Assembly: GCA_002386065.1 (NCBI GenBank)
Contig: DGES01000006.1
Span: forward strand, 1,419-8,213
Direction: 5' to 3'
Length of the DNA stretch: 6,795 nt
From: Firmicutes bacterium UBA3920
GTDB lineage: Bacteria > Bacillota > Clostridia > Caldicoprobacterales > Xylanivirgaceae
Below, one piece after another: positions 1 through 5,965 of the stretch. The translations under genes were made by a program, and so were the position numbers. Within the stretch, counting starts at the first letter, position 1. Every line of letters begins with the position of its first letter. The notes beneath the pieces were generated by a model that was given only the letters and a program-made list of their open reading frames with translations, was not told the DNA's origin and ran no database searches.

Positions 1-1215
1 GACGTAATATCTGGTTATTTTGTACCGACAGTGGTAATCATTGCTGTGGTTGCGGCTGTTTTATGGGCAATAAGTGGAAAACCAATTGGATTTGTACTTA
101 AGATATTTATATCTGTATTGGTGATTGCTTGTCCATGCGCTCTTGGTCTTGCAACACCTACGGCTATAATGGTAGGTACGGGTAAAGGCGCTGAATATGG
201 TATACTTATAAAGAGTGGAACAGCTCTAGAGATAGCACATAAAATAGATGTAATTATTTTGGATAAGACAGGTACAATCACTAAAGGGGAACCTGAACTT
301 AAGAATATAATAGTCTATGGGGATATGGATGAAGATGAAGTTCTTAAGCTTGTTGCATCTGCAGAGCGCTCCTCTGAGCATCCGTTGGGACAGGCAATTG
401 TAAAGGCAGCAATTGATAAAGGATTTGAATTATACGATGCTCAGAACTTTCAAGCTCTACCCGGACATGGTATTAAAGTTGATATATATGGACGGCATGT
501 TCTGGTGGGTAATGAAAAGCTAATGTTAAACTATGATATAGATATTTCGGCTGGACAAGGGGATATGGAGGCATTGGCACAAAAGGGCGAGACACCCATG
601 TATGTTGCAATAGATAATAAATTAATAGGCGTTATAGCCGTGGCAGATGTGGTAAAGCCAAGTAGTAAGGATGCTATAGAAGCTCTTCACAGGGCGGGGA
701 TAAAAGTTATGATGATAACTGGAGATAATAAAGAGACAGCAAAGGCCATAGCAAGACAGATAGGTATAGCGGAAGAAAATATATTAGCTGAGGTATTACC
801 TCAGGATAAGGCAGATAATGTGAAGAGGCTACAAGAAGAGGGGTATAGGGTTGCGATGGTAGGTGATGGGATAAATGATGCGCCGGCGCTGGCTCAAGCA
901 GATGTAGGAATGGCAATAGCCTCTGGAACAGATATAGCCATGGAGTCGGCAGATATAGTTCTCATGGGGAACGATCTAATGGATGTTTATACTGCAATAG
1001 AGTTGAGTAAAAAGACAATTAAGCACATAAAGCAAAATCTTTTCTGGGCCTTTGCTTACAATACAGTTGGAATACCCATAGCAGCTGGCGTTCTATATAT
1101 ATTTGGAGGGCCCTTATTAAATCCTATGATTGCAGCAGCTGCTATGTCACTAAGTTCAGTGTCAGTTGTAACAAATGCTCTTCGTTTAAGGCGCTTTAAG
1201 CCCACTTATAGATAA
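1..1215 (+). CDS. copA: Copper-exporting P1B-type ATPase, C-terminal part (5' end outside window)
   Basis: The reading frame is open at the left edge and ends at TAA 1213-1215, giving 404 visible residues, roughly the C-terminal half of a normal CopA. It is an integral membrane pump that uses ATP to export Cu(I) or Ag(I). In fragment numbering, the CPC ion-binding motif is at 44-46 in a membrane helix, the phosphorylated aspartate is D88 in DKTGT, the SEHP nucleotide-site motif has H127-P128, GHGI is at 155-158, TGD is at 240-242 and GDGINDAPAL at 288-297. The last two helices carry YN (353-354) and MSLSS (382-386), the combination typical of the Cu(I)-specific P1B-1 subgroup rather than Zn/Cd pumps. 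Any N-terminal metal-binding domains and the first helices lie outside the window. A CopZ-like chaperone gene follows after 22 bases, which supports the copper assignment. No CsoR or CopY regulator gene is visible. Confidence 0.95.
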   Translation, partial: DVISGYFVPTVVIIAVVAAVLWAISGKPIGFVLKIFISVLVIACPCALGLATPTAIMVGTGKGAEYGILIKSGTALEIAHKIDVIILDKTGTITKGEPELKNIIVYGDMDEDEVLKLVASAERSSEHPLGQAIVKAAIDKGFELYDAQNFQALPGHGIKVDIYGRHVLVGNEKLMLNYDIDISAGQGDMEALAQKGETPMYVAIDNKLIGVIAVADVVKPSSKDAIEALHRAGIKVMMITGDNKETAKAIARQIGIAEENILAEVLPQDKADNVKRLQEEGYRVAMVGDGINDAPALAQADVGMAIASGTDIAMESADIVLMGNDLMDVYTAIELSKKTIKHIKQNLFWAFAYNTVGIPIAAGVLYIFGGPLLNPMIAAAAMSLSSVSVVTNALRLRRFKPTYR

Positions 1216-1237
1216 AAATACAAGGGAGGATTGAAAT

Positions 1238-1447
1238 ATGAAGAAAGTATTGACTATAGAAGGTATGAGTTGTAAACATTGTATAGATAGGGTAACAAAA
1301 GCCCTAAATGACATAAATGGTGTAAAATCTGTAAAGGTGAAATTAAAAAACGGGACTGCTACAGTAAAGTTAGATAAAGAAATAGATAATGATGTACTAA
1401 AAAATGCAGTAGAAGATATGGGCTATAAGATAGTTGATATAAAATAA
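1238..1447 (+). CDS. copZ: CopZ-type copper chaperone (single heavy-metal-associated domain)
   Basis: This small cytosolic protein of 69 residues is one complete HMA (ferredoxin-like beta-alpha-beta-beta-alpha-beta) domain. The metal site is GMSCKHC at residues 9-15, with C12 and C15 as the Cu(I) ligands; CopZ proteins commonly have GMTCxHC, so His14 also fits a Cu(I) carrier. A GYKI segment near the C-terminus (residues 62-65) matches the tyrosine-containing loop usual in bacterial CopZ. The ATG start is well placed behind AAGGGAGGA (1222-1230). The gene lies 22 bases after the copA stop with no terminator between, so the two are probably co-transcribed and the chaperone delivers copper to the pump. 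Its stop codon lies inside the left arm of the strong terminator hairpin. An isolated domain of this size could in principle serve another soft metal, but the linked Cu(I)-type ATPase makes copper much more likely. Confidence 0.93.
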   Translation: MKKVLTIEGMSCKHCIDRVTKALNDINGVKSVKVKLKNGTATVKLDKEIDNDVLKNAVEDMGYKIVDIK

Positions 1448-1479
1448 AAAGAGGGTGTAAAAAGCCCTCTTTTTATTTT
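1441..1479. terminator. Bidirectional rho-independent terminator between copZ and rubrerythrin genes
   Basis: The left arm 1441-1455 and right arm 1465-1479 are perfectly complementary over 15 bp, with a 9-base loop (1456-1464). The GC core GAGGG/CCCTC is flanked by A-runs on the left and T-runs on the right, so RNA from either strand forms a hairpin followed by uridines. It overlaps the copZ stop codon (1445-1447) and ends 8 bases before the rubrerythrin stop codon, so it can end both convergent transcripts. Confidence 0.93.
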
Positions 1480-1487
1480 AGCAAACA

Positions 1488-2084
1488 TTAATATGTCTCT
1501 TTAAAGACTTCGAAAAAGCCCTGTGGATGTAAGCATGCAGGACATGTCTCAGGTGCTTTTTTGCCAACATGTATATATCCGCAGTTTAAGCATTTCCAAG
1601 CTACCTCTTCATCTTTTTCGAATACCTTATTATTTTCCATATTTTCTATGAGTTTACGATAACGCTTTTCATGATTTACCTCTGCTTCGGCTACTTTTCT
1701 AAAGCAATTTGCAATTTCTTTAAAACCTTCTTCATCTGCGACATCGGCAAATGCGGGATAGAGTTTTTCCCACTCTTCATTTTCACCATCTGCGGCTGCC
1801 TTTAGATTTTCTAATGTGGAACGCATTTCAACTGGGTATGTAGCCCCATTGATTTCCACACTTGCAGGCAGTTCACCTTCAAAACCTTCAACTAGGAATT
1901 TGAAGAATCTCTTTGCATGTTCTTTTTCATTATCGGCTGTTTCTAAGAATATATTTCTTATTTGCTTATAGCCTTCTTTATCTGCGATAGAGGCATAATA
2001 GGTATACCTCATTCGTGCTTGTGATTCGCCTGCAAAAGCTTTCATGAGATTTTCAGCGGTTTTAGTTCCTTTCAAACTTTTCAT
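1488..2084 (-). CDS. rbr: Rubrerythrin (diiron peroxidase with C-terminal rubredoxin domain)
   Basis: This cytosolic protein of 198 residues matches classical rubrerythrin (about 190-200) in length. Rubrerythrins reduce hydrogen peroxide to water with electrons from NAD(P)H via rubredoxin-type carriers, a main oxidative defence of anaerobes. The N-terminal four-helix ferritin-like domain (about 1-150) retains the expected diiron ligands: E20, E53, H56, E101, E104, E135 and H138, including both ExxH motifs. The C-terminal rubredoxin domain (about 160-198) has an Fe(Cys)4 site from C165xxC168 and C181xxC184. The N-terminus MKSLKGTKT is the usual one for the family, and ATG 2082-2084 is preceded by a perfect AGGAGG on the minus strand (2095-2100), so the start is secure. 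It converges on copZ, shares a terminator with it, and diverges from the recQ operon. No ligand is missing, so an active enzyme is expected. No superoxide reductase or rubredoxin gene is beside it. Confidence 0.97.
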   Translation of the reverse strand: MKSLKGTKTAENLMKAFAGESQARMRYTYYASIADKEGYKQIRNIFLETADNEKEHAKRFFKFLVEGFEGELPASVEINGATYPVEMRSTLENLKAAADGENEEWEKLYPAFADVADEEGFKEIANCFRKVAEAEVNHEKRYRKLIENMENNKVFEKDEEVAWKCLNCGYIHVGKKAPETCPACLHPQGFFEVFKETY

Positions 2085-2094
2085 AAAAAATCAA

Positions 2095-2124
2095 CCTCCT
2101 AATGTATTATTACGTGCTATTATA
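2095..2124 (-). promoter_or_regulatory. Probable -10 element and ribosome site of the rubrerythrin gene
   Basis: On the minus strand, 2124-2119 reads TATAAT, a perfect -10 box, and AGGAGG lies at 2100-2095, 10 bases before the ATG. Transcription from this box would begin near 2112 and give a leader of about 28 bases. No good -35 hexamer is found 16-18 bases upstream, which suggests an activator or a non-standard promoter. On the plus strand TATTAT occurs twice, at 2105-2110 and 2118-2123, as a direct repeat with a 13-base period; it could be an operator half-site pair but does not fit the PerR box well. Confidence 0.45.
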
Positions 2125-2173
2125 TGTTACCCCAATGCACTAAAATAAAACAAAAATTTAGTTGAAATGTCAA

Positions 2174-2202
2174 TTGATTTATGAGAAAAATAAATATAGA
2201 CT
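2174..2202 (+). promoter_or_regulatory. Candidate promoter of the recQ operon
   Basis: TTGATT (2174-2179) and TAGACT (2197-2202) have a 17-base spacer and each match the sigma-A consensus at four of six positions. Transcription would begin near 2209, shortly before the ATG at 2234. AT-rich DNA gives such matches by chance, so this is only tentative. Confidence 0.25.
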
Positions 2203-2220
2203 AATTTTAGGAAGAAATAA

Positions 2221-2227
2221 AAGGAAG
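2221..2227 (+). promoter_or_regulatory. Ribosome binding site deciding the recQ start
   Basis: AAGGAAG ends 6 bases before ATG 2234, normal spacing, but directly abuts the in-frame ATG 2228 and lies far downstream of the in-frame TTG 2162. This favours ATG 2234 as the start. Confidence 0.65.
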
Positions 2228-2233
2228 ATGTAC

Positions 2234-3952
2234 ATGAATACTATAGACAAAGTTTTGAAGAAATATTTTGGTCATGATGAATTTCTGCCTGGACAGCGTA
2301 AGGCCATCGAAAGCATATTAGGTGGCAATGACACCATGGCCATATTTCCCACTGGTGGTGGTAAGTCCATCTGCTATCAGATACCTGCCCTTTTATTTGA
2401 AGGTACCACTATAGTTATATCTCCCCTTATATCTCTTATGAAAGATCAGGTGGATGAGCTTTTAAAGCAGGGAATTCCCAGTACATATATAAGCAGCGCA
2501 ATATCAGACCGAGAAATAGACAGAAGAATTGAGGAAATGAAACACGACAGATATAAGATAGTATATATTGCACCGGAGCGTTTTTATTCAGATGGGTTTA
2601 TCGATGCCCTTACACATGTAAGTATACCTTTTGTGGCTATAGATGAAGCCCATTGTATATCCCAGTGGGGACATAATTTTAGACCTGCATATTTGATGAT
2701 AAGAAAATTCATATCCCACATAGGCAATCCTGTATTAGCGGCTTTTACTGCGACAGCCAATAGCAAAGTTCAAAGGGATATAGTTGATCTTCTTGCTATG
2801 AAGGATTGCAATATCTATATAAATAGTTTTGATAGACCTAATCTCCAGTTTAAAGTTGAGAAAAAGGTAAATAAAAAGGGATATATACTTAAATTTATAC
2901 GTAGTCATCCAGGGGCTTCAGGGATAATCTATGCTAGTACCAGGAAAAATGTAGAAAAACTCTTTATGTTTTTAAAGGACAAGGGAATAGATGTGGGGAT
3001 GTATCATGGAGGACTTAGCAGCACTACACGCAATCTTATGCAAGAAGAGTTTATAGCCGGCGATGTGAAGGTGATGGTAGCCACTAATGCCTTTGGTATG
3101 GGAATTGATAAAGAAGATGTGAGATATGTAATTCACTATAATATGCCGAAATCTGTGGAGGACTATTATCAAGAGGCAGGTAGAGCAGGACGTGATGGGA
3201 AAACTGCTCAATGCATCCTCTTGTATTCTGATGAGGATATGTCCCTAAATAAATTTATAATAAATGCAAACTATCCTCCCGTAAAACTTGTAAAAACTAT
3301 ATACCGACGTGTGAAGAGAAGAGGGGAAAATGGCATATATTTAAATGCGCTCATAAATAGTTATAGTATAAGTCATTATACAGTAGAGAGTGCTATACGA
3401 AAGCTGGTAGAACACAATTATATAAGAGTAAGAGCAGGATTTGCATATATTGCTTCAAATAAGCCGTTTGAATTGACCCAAGAGTCCATAGATAAGCATA
3501 AACAAGTTGAATTAGATAAATTATCTAAGATGCAGGAATATTGTCAGGGCGAAAAATGCCTTCGTCTGTATATACTCAATTATTTCAATGAAGAAGCAGA
3601 TTTTAAAAAGTGCTATAATTGTAGTGTATGTGGTATTGGCATGAGCAGCAAGGAGAATGAACAACTAGACAGATTTCTTGAAGATCTATTTGCAGATGAT
3701 AATGTTAGAAAAGGTAGTAAAGCCGATGAGGATCTTTTAAAAAAACTTAAAACATGGCGAGAAGGTATTGCAGATAGGCTAGAAGATTCTACTCATATAT
3801 CCCTTGATGATATGGTTTTAAGGGAGATAGCAACTTTAAAACCTATGAATAAGAATCAACTACTAGAAGTAAAAGGTTTTACCCGTAAAGATGTTGAATA
3901 CTATGGTGATGCGATATTAGAACAAATATATCGACATATAAGAGAAGGCTGA
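2234..3952 (+). CDS. recQ: RecQ-family ATP-dependent DNA helicase with HRDC domain
   Basis: The 572-residue product is a 3'-5' superfamily-2 DNA helicase of the RecQ type, acting on replication and recombination intermediates. The start is ATG 2234, behind AAGGAAG. Motifs, numbered from this start: Q-motif-like FLPGQ (17-21), Walker A TGGGKS (40-45, K44), DEAH (137-140) followed by the RecQ aromatic loop CISQWGHNFR (141-150), FTATA (171-175), second helicase lobe with ATNAFGMGID (283-292) and motif VI QEAGRAGRDG (313-322). A winged-helix-like segment follows at about 348-405, then a zinc module with C442, C460, C463 and C466, and a C-terminal HRDC domain at about 495-570. In E. coli RecQ the zinc module comes directly after the helicase core and the winged helix after it; here the order seems changed and only about 30 residues separate zinc module and HRDC. 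All catalytic motifs are intact. It heads a likely four-gene operon. Confidence 0.93.
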   Translation: MNTIDKVLKKYFGHDEFLPGQRKAIESILGGNDTMAIFPTGGGKSICYQIPALLFEGTTIVISPLISLMKDQVDELLKQGIPSTYISSAISDREIDRRIEEMKHDRYKIVYIAPERFYSDGFIDALTHVSIPFVAIDEAHCISQWGHNFRPAYLMIRKFISHIGNPVLAAFTATANSKVQRDIVDLLAMKDCNIYINSFDRPNLQFKVEKKVNKKGYILKFIRSHPGASGIIYASTRKNVEKLFMFLKDKGIDVGMYHGGLSSTTRNLMQEEFIAGDVKVMVATNAFGMGIDKEDVRYVIHYNMPKSVEDYYQEAGRAGRDGKTAQCILLYSDEDMSLNKFIINANYPPVKLVKTIYRRVKRRGENGIYLNALINSYSISHYTVESAIRKLVEHNYIRVRAGFAYIASNKPFELTQESIDKHKQVELDKLSKMQEYCQGEKCLRLYILNYFNEEADFKKCYNCSVCGIGMSSKENEQLDRFLEDLFADDNVRKGSKADEDLLKKLKTWREGIADRLEDSTHISLDDMVLREIATLKPMNKNQLLEVKGFTRKDVEYYGDAILEQIYRHIREG

Positions 3953-3982
3953 TTAGAAATCAAATGTGGGAGGTTGTTATAA

Positions 3983-4507
3983 ATGTTAGATATTCTATTT
4001 AAGAGAAGAAGCATAAGAAGATATAAATCTAAGGCGATAGAACGTGAGAAAGTTGATTCTATATTAAAGGCAGCCCTTCTATCACCTTCTTCAAGGGGTA
4101 TACGCCCGTGGGAGTTTATAGTGGTGACAGATAGGGCTGTTTTATATAAACTGTCCCAATGTAGAAAACATGGTTCTGCTTTTTTAAAGGATGCGCCTCT
4201 TGGGATAGTGGTATTAGCTCATGAAAATGAAAGTGATGTATGGGTGGAAGATGCCTCTATTGCATCTATAATAATGCAATTGGAAGCACAAGTATTGGGA
4301 TTAGGTTCATGTTGGATACAGATAAGAAATAGGATGTATGATGACACTAAGACATCAGAGAAATATATAAGGGACGTCTTATCTATTCCAGATGGCATAC
4401 GTGTAGAATCTATAATATCTATAGGCTACCCAGATGAAGAAAAATCCCCCCATAGTGAAGATGAACTTGATTATGATAAGATATATATTAATAGATATGG
4501 AAACTAA
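3983..4507 (+). CDS. Nitroreductase-family FMN-dependent oxidoreductase
   Basis: The 174-residue protein has the small, compact nitroreductase fold, usually a cytosolic homodimer that binds FMN and reduces nitro compounds, quinones or flavins with NAD(P)H. The N-terminal RRSIRRY (8-14) is the signature that holds the FMN phosphate. SPSSRGIRPWEF (34-45) matches the second conserved flavin-site block, LGLGSCWIQIRNR (105-117) is the glycine-rich helix region typical of clostridial members, and IGYP (147-150) is the C-terminal strand motif. The length is near the short end of the family. ATG 3983 has GGGAGG (3968-3973) at 9 bases. It starts 30 bases after the recQ stop and ends 25 bases before the Nudix start, so co-transcription is likely. 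The physiological substrate cannot be inferred from sequence; members of this family differ widely in substrate. Confidence 0.92.
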   Translation: MLDILFKRRSIRRYKSKAIEREKVDSILKAALLSPSSRGIRPWEFIVVTDRAVLYKLSQCRKHGSAFLKDAPLGIVVLAHENESDVWVEDASIASIIMQLEAQVLGLGSCWIQIRNRMYDDTKTSEKYIRDVLSIPDGIRVESIISIGYPDEEKSPHSEDELDYDKIYINRYGN

Positions 4508-4519
4508 TATTCAAAAGAT

Positions 4520-4526
4520 AAGGAGA
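4520..4526 (+). promoter_or_regulatory. Ribosome binding site deciding the Nudix start
   Basis: AAGGAGA, with its AGGAG core at 4521-4525, lies 7 bases before ATG 4533 and 4 bases before the in-frame GTG 4530. The ATG is preferred. The frame stays open upstream into the nitroreductase gene, but no ribosome site supports the earlier ATG at 4434. Confidence 0.75.
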
Positions 4527-4532
4527 ATAGTG

Positions 4533-5060
4533 ATGATAAAGACATTGGAAAGTAAAAAGGTATACAAAGGAAAAATAATAGATGTCTATAGGGACAAGGT
4601 GAAGTTAGAAAATGGCAAGGTGACCTATAGAGATGTTGTAAGGCATATAGATGCAGTTGCTATATTTGCAATAGACAATAGAGAAAATGTGTTGGTTGTA
4701 AAACAATTTCGATACCCTGTGGGTAAGGAACTCATAGAACTTCCTGCGGGCCTCATAGACGAAGGAGAGACTCCCCTAGAAGCAGCCAAACGTGAACTTA
4801 AGGAGGAGACAGGCTATAAGGCAAATAAGTGGGATGAACTCATTCATTTTTTTACATCTGCAGGTTGTCATGATGAGATGCTATATATATATATTGCCCA
4901 GGATATAGAAAAGGTCAGCGGTCAAGATTTAGATAGTGGCGAGATACTTACCTATAATAAAATTCCATTCCAAGAACTCTATAATATGGTAGTATCAGGA
5001 GAGATAGAGGATGGAAAGACAATAATAGGAACAATGATGGCATCAAATATTATAAAATAA
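4533..5060 (+). CDS. Nudix hydrolase, ADP-ribose pyrophosphatase-like
   Basis: From ATG 4533 the protein has 175 residues, typical of bacterial NudF-type ADP-ribose pyrophosphatases, which cleave ADP-ribose to AMP and ribose 5-phosphate in the cytosol with Mg2+. A complete Nudix box lies at 73-95: G73, E79, then REL (87-89), EE (91-92) and TGY (93-95), fitting Gx5Ex7REUxEExGU. The preceding segment with VVKQFRYPVGKELIELPAGL (55-74) is characteristic of the ADP-ribose pyrophosphatase group: beta-strand, QFRYP, then ELPAG. After the box, where this group normally has a proline in an SPG-like motif, the sequence reads TSAGCHDE (108-115): alanine A110 replaces proline, so the exact substrate is less certain. 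It follows the nitroreductase gene by 25 bases and precedes the membrane protein gene by 33 bases, in one probable operon. Many clostridial nudF genes neighbour spoIIM or xerD; those are absent here. Confidence 0.88.
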   Translation: MIKTLESKKVYKGKIIDVYRDKVKLENGKVTYRDVVRHIDAVAIFAIDNRENVLVVKQFRYPVGKELIELPAGLIDEGETPLEAAKRELKEETGYKANKWDELIHFFTSAGCHDEMLYIYIAQDIEKVSGQDLDSGEILTYNKIPFQELYNMVVSGEIEDGKTIIGTMMASNIIK

Positions 5061-5093
5061 AAACTTAATAGTAGAAAGAGATGAGGACATGGC

Positions 5094-5783
5094 ATGAGTA
5101 GAAGTAATAAAAATAGCATAAAAGAAACATTCTTTTTTTCAGATGAAAAGACATATTACAGAATAAAAAAATACAATAGAATATTTGCATTAATAGTAGC
5201 CTTTTTTCCCATGGTGATGAGCATATTCGATTTTTATTTCCCATATTTTGCTGTATACATGGTGTGTGCAGTAGGCATATTTTCACCTTATGTGGTGGAG
5301 CAAGTGTTTAATATTGTAATATTAGAAGAAGTTCGCTTTCTTATAACATTTCACACTATGTTACATTCATTTTTTGGGAAATTATTTGAATTTTATCGTA
5401 TATATCCATGGTATGATGATATACTCCATATATTAGGGGGAATGCTGTTGACATTTATAGCTATTCCCATTTTTTATTCAATTGAACTCAACTATTCAAA
5501 ACTTACAAGGAAAGGTCTTAGATTAAAGGTGGATATAGATACCTTTAATTTTGTAAATACGGCAGGAGTAATGTGGGAGATAGCTGAATTTGTAGCAGAT
5601 ATTATATTTGTTGATGTACCCGGCTATAGACTAGCACAGGAAGGTAGCTTATTTGATACAATGACAGATTTAATTGAGAATAATATAGGAGCACTAATTG
5701 CCATATTTTTATTTTGGCAATTTATGAAGTCAGATATGGGTAAAAAATTAAATAGGGATGAGCTTATGAAAAAGCTCACATAA
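5094..5783 (+). CDS. Multi-pass membrane protein, DUF2238/YjdF-like
   Basis: This 229-residue integral membrane protein has no experimentally known function that I can assign. A polar N-terminal tail (1-27) is followed by hydrophobic segments at about 28-47, 50-66, 71-88, 108-130, 152-173 and 194-210, and a lysine-rich C-terminal tail. Polar residues recur beside or within the helices: D108-D109-x-x-H112 followed by a GG pair (115-116), W161-E162-x-x-E165, and D188-x-x-x-D192 before N196 and GA (199-200). The same order, D/H then WE..E then D...D..G-A, is what I recall from the DUF2238/YjdF group of membrane proteins, but I assign it on pattern alone. The clustered acidic and histidine residues could bind a metal or form an active site; this is inference. 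ATG 5094 has a modest GAGGA (5083-5087) at 6 bases. It is the last gene of the probable recQ operon, 33 bases after the Nudix gene, and no clear terminator follows. Confidence 0.7.
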   Translation: MSRSNKNSIKETFFFSDEKTYYRIKKYNRIFALIVAFFPMVMSIFDFYFPYFAVYMVCAVGIFSPYVVEQVFNIVILEEVRFLITFHTMLHSFFGKLFEFYRIYPWYDDILHILGGMLLTFIAIPIFYSIELNYSKLTRKGLRLKVDIDTFNFVNTAGVMWEIAEFVADIIFVDVPGYRLAQEGSLFDTMTDLIENNIGALIAIFLFWQFMKSDMGKKLNRDELMKKLT

Positions 5784-5861
5784 TATCAAGAATACCCACG
5801 ACTAAATATAACAAATAAAAGTAAAAAATAGCAATTTATAAAAATTAGTCACATAAACCTA

Positions 5862-5889
5862 TTGAAAAATGTCAAATAAATGTTAAACT
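5862..5889 (+). promoter_or_regulatory. Candidate promoter for the GGDEF-EAL gene
   Basis: TTGAAA (5862-5867) and TAAACT (5884-5889) match the sigma-A hexamers at five and four positions, with a 16-base spacer. The transcript would start near 5896 and carry a leader of about 70 bases that includes the hairpin at 5929-5950. A TATTAT at 5901-5906 is an alternative -10 with no matching -35. The rest of the 5784-5965 spacer is AT-rich and shows no gene. The call is tentative. Confidence 0.25.
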
Positions 5890-5928
5890 AAAGTTAGTAC
5901 TATTATATTTGATTAATAGTTTTGTAAA

Positions 5929-5950
5929 CCTTCAACAATTTATTTGAAGG
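5929..5950 (+). repeat. Hairpin in the leader of the GGDEF-EAL gene
   Basis: CCTTCAA (5929-5935) and TTGAAGG (5944-5950) form a perfect 7-bp stem with an 8-base loop. It is not followed by a T-run, so it is unlikely to be a terminator. It ends directly before an in-frame ATG (5951) and 15 bases before the preferred ATG (5966), so it could affect translation or mRNA stability. The sequence does not match the cyclic-di-GMP riboswitch classes I can recall. Confidence 0.5.
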
Positions 5951-5965
5951 ATGTGGGGTTATAAT

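Noticed and set aside
15..281. Open frame of 88 codons on the minus strand opposite copA
   Set aside because: It is a shadow of the strongly conserved copA frame and has no ribosome site or recognisable domain.
2162..2233. Upstream TTG start for the helicase, adding 24 residues
   Set aside because: No ribosome site precedes TTG 2162, the extra residues are not typical of RecQ, and ATG 2234 has AAGGAAG at normal spacing.
2584..3211. Two minus-strand open frames opposite the helicase gene
   Set aside because: They lie opposite conserved helicase motifs, and their translations show no domain features.
4434..4532. Longer Nudix reading frame starting at ATG 4434 inside the nitroreductase gene
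   Set aside because: It would add 33 residues unlike any Nudix N-terminus and overlap the upstream gene by 74 bases, whereas ATG 4533 has a good AGGAG at 7 bases.
4882..4894. TA dinucleotide run in the Nudix gene
   Set aside because: It encodes ordinary Tyr-Ile-Tyr-Ile strand residues in an intact frame; at 13 bases it is not a convincing phase-variation tract.
5065..5286. Minus-strand open frame opposite the start of the membrane protein gene
   Set aside because: Its phenylalanine- and cysteine-rich translation is the antisense of AT-rich coding DNA, with no supporting signals.
5759..5778. Inverted repeat TGAGCTT/AAGCTCA at the end of the membrane protein gene as a terminator
   Set aside because: It is within coding sequence and is not followed by a T-run.
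5800..5850. GACTAA/TTAGTC inverted repeat in the spacer
   Set aside because: The arms are only 6 bases with a 39-base loop in AT-rich DNA, which is expected by chance.
5784..5965. Possible cyclic-di-GMP riboswitch before the GGDEF-EAL gene
   Set aside because: The conserved GEMM-I core blocks and the class II pattern are not seen; only one short hairpin is present.
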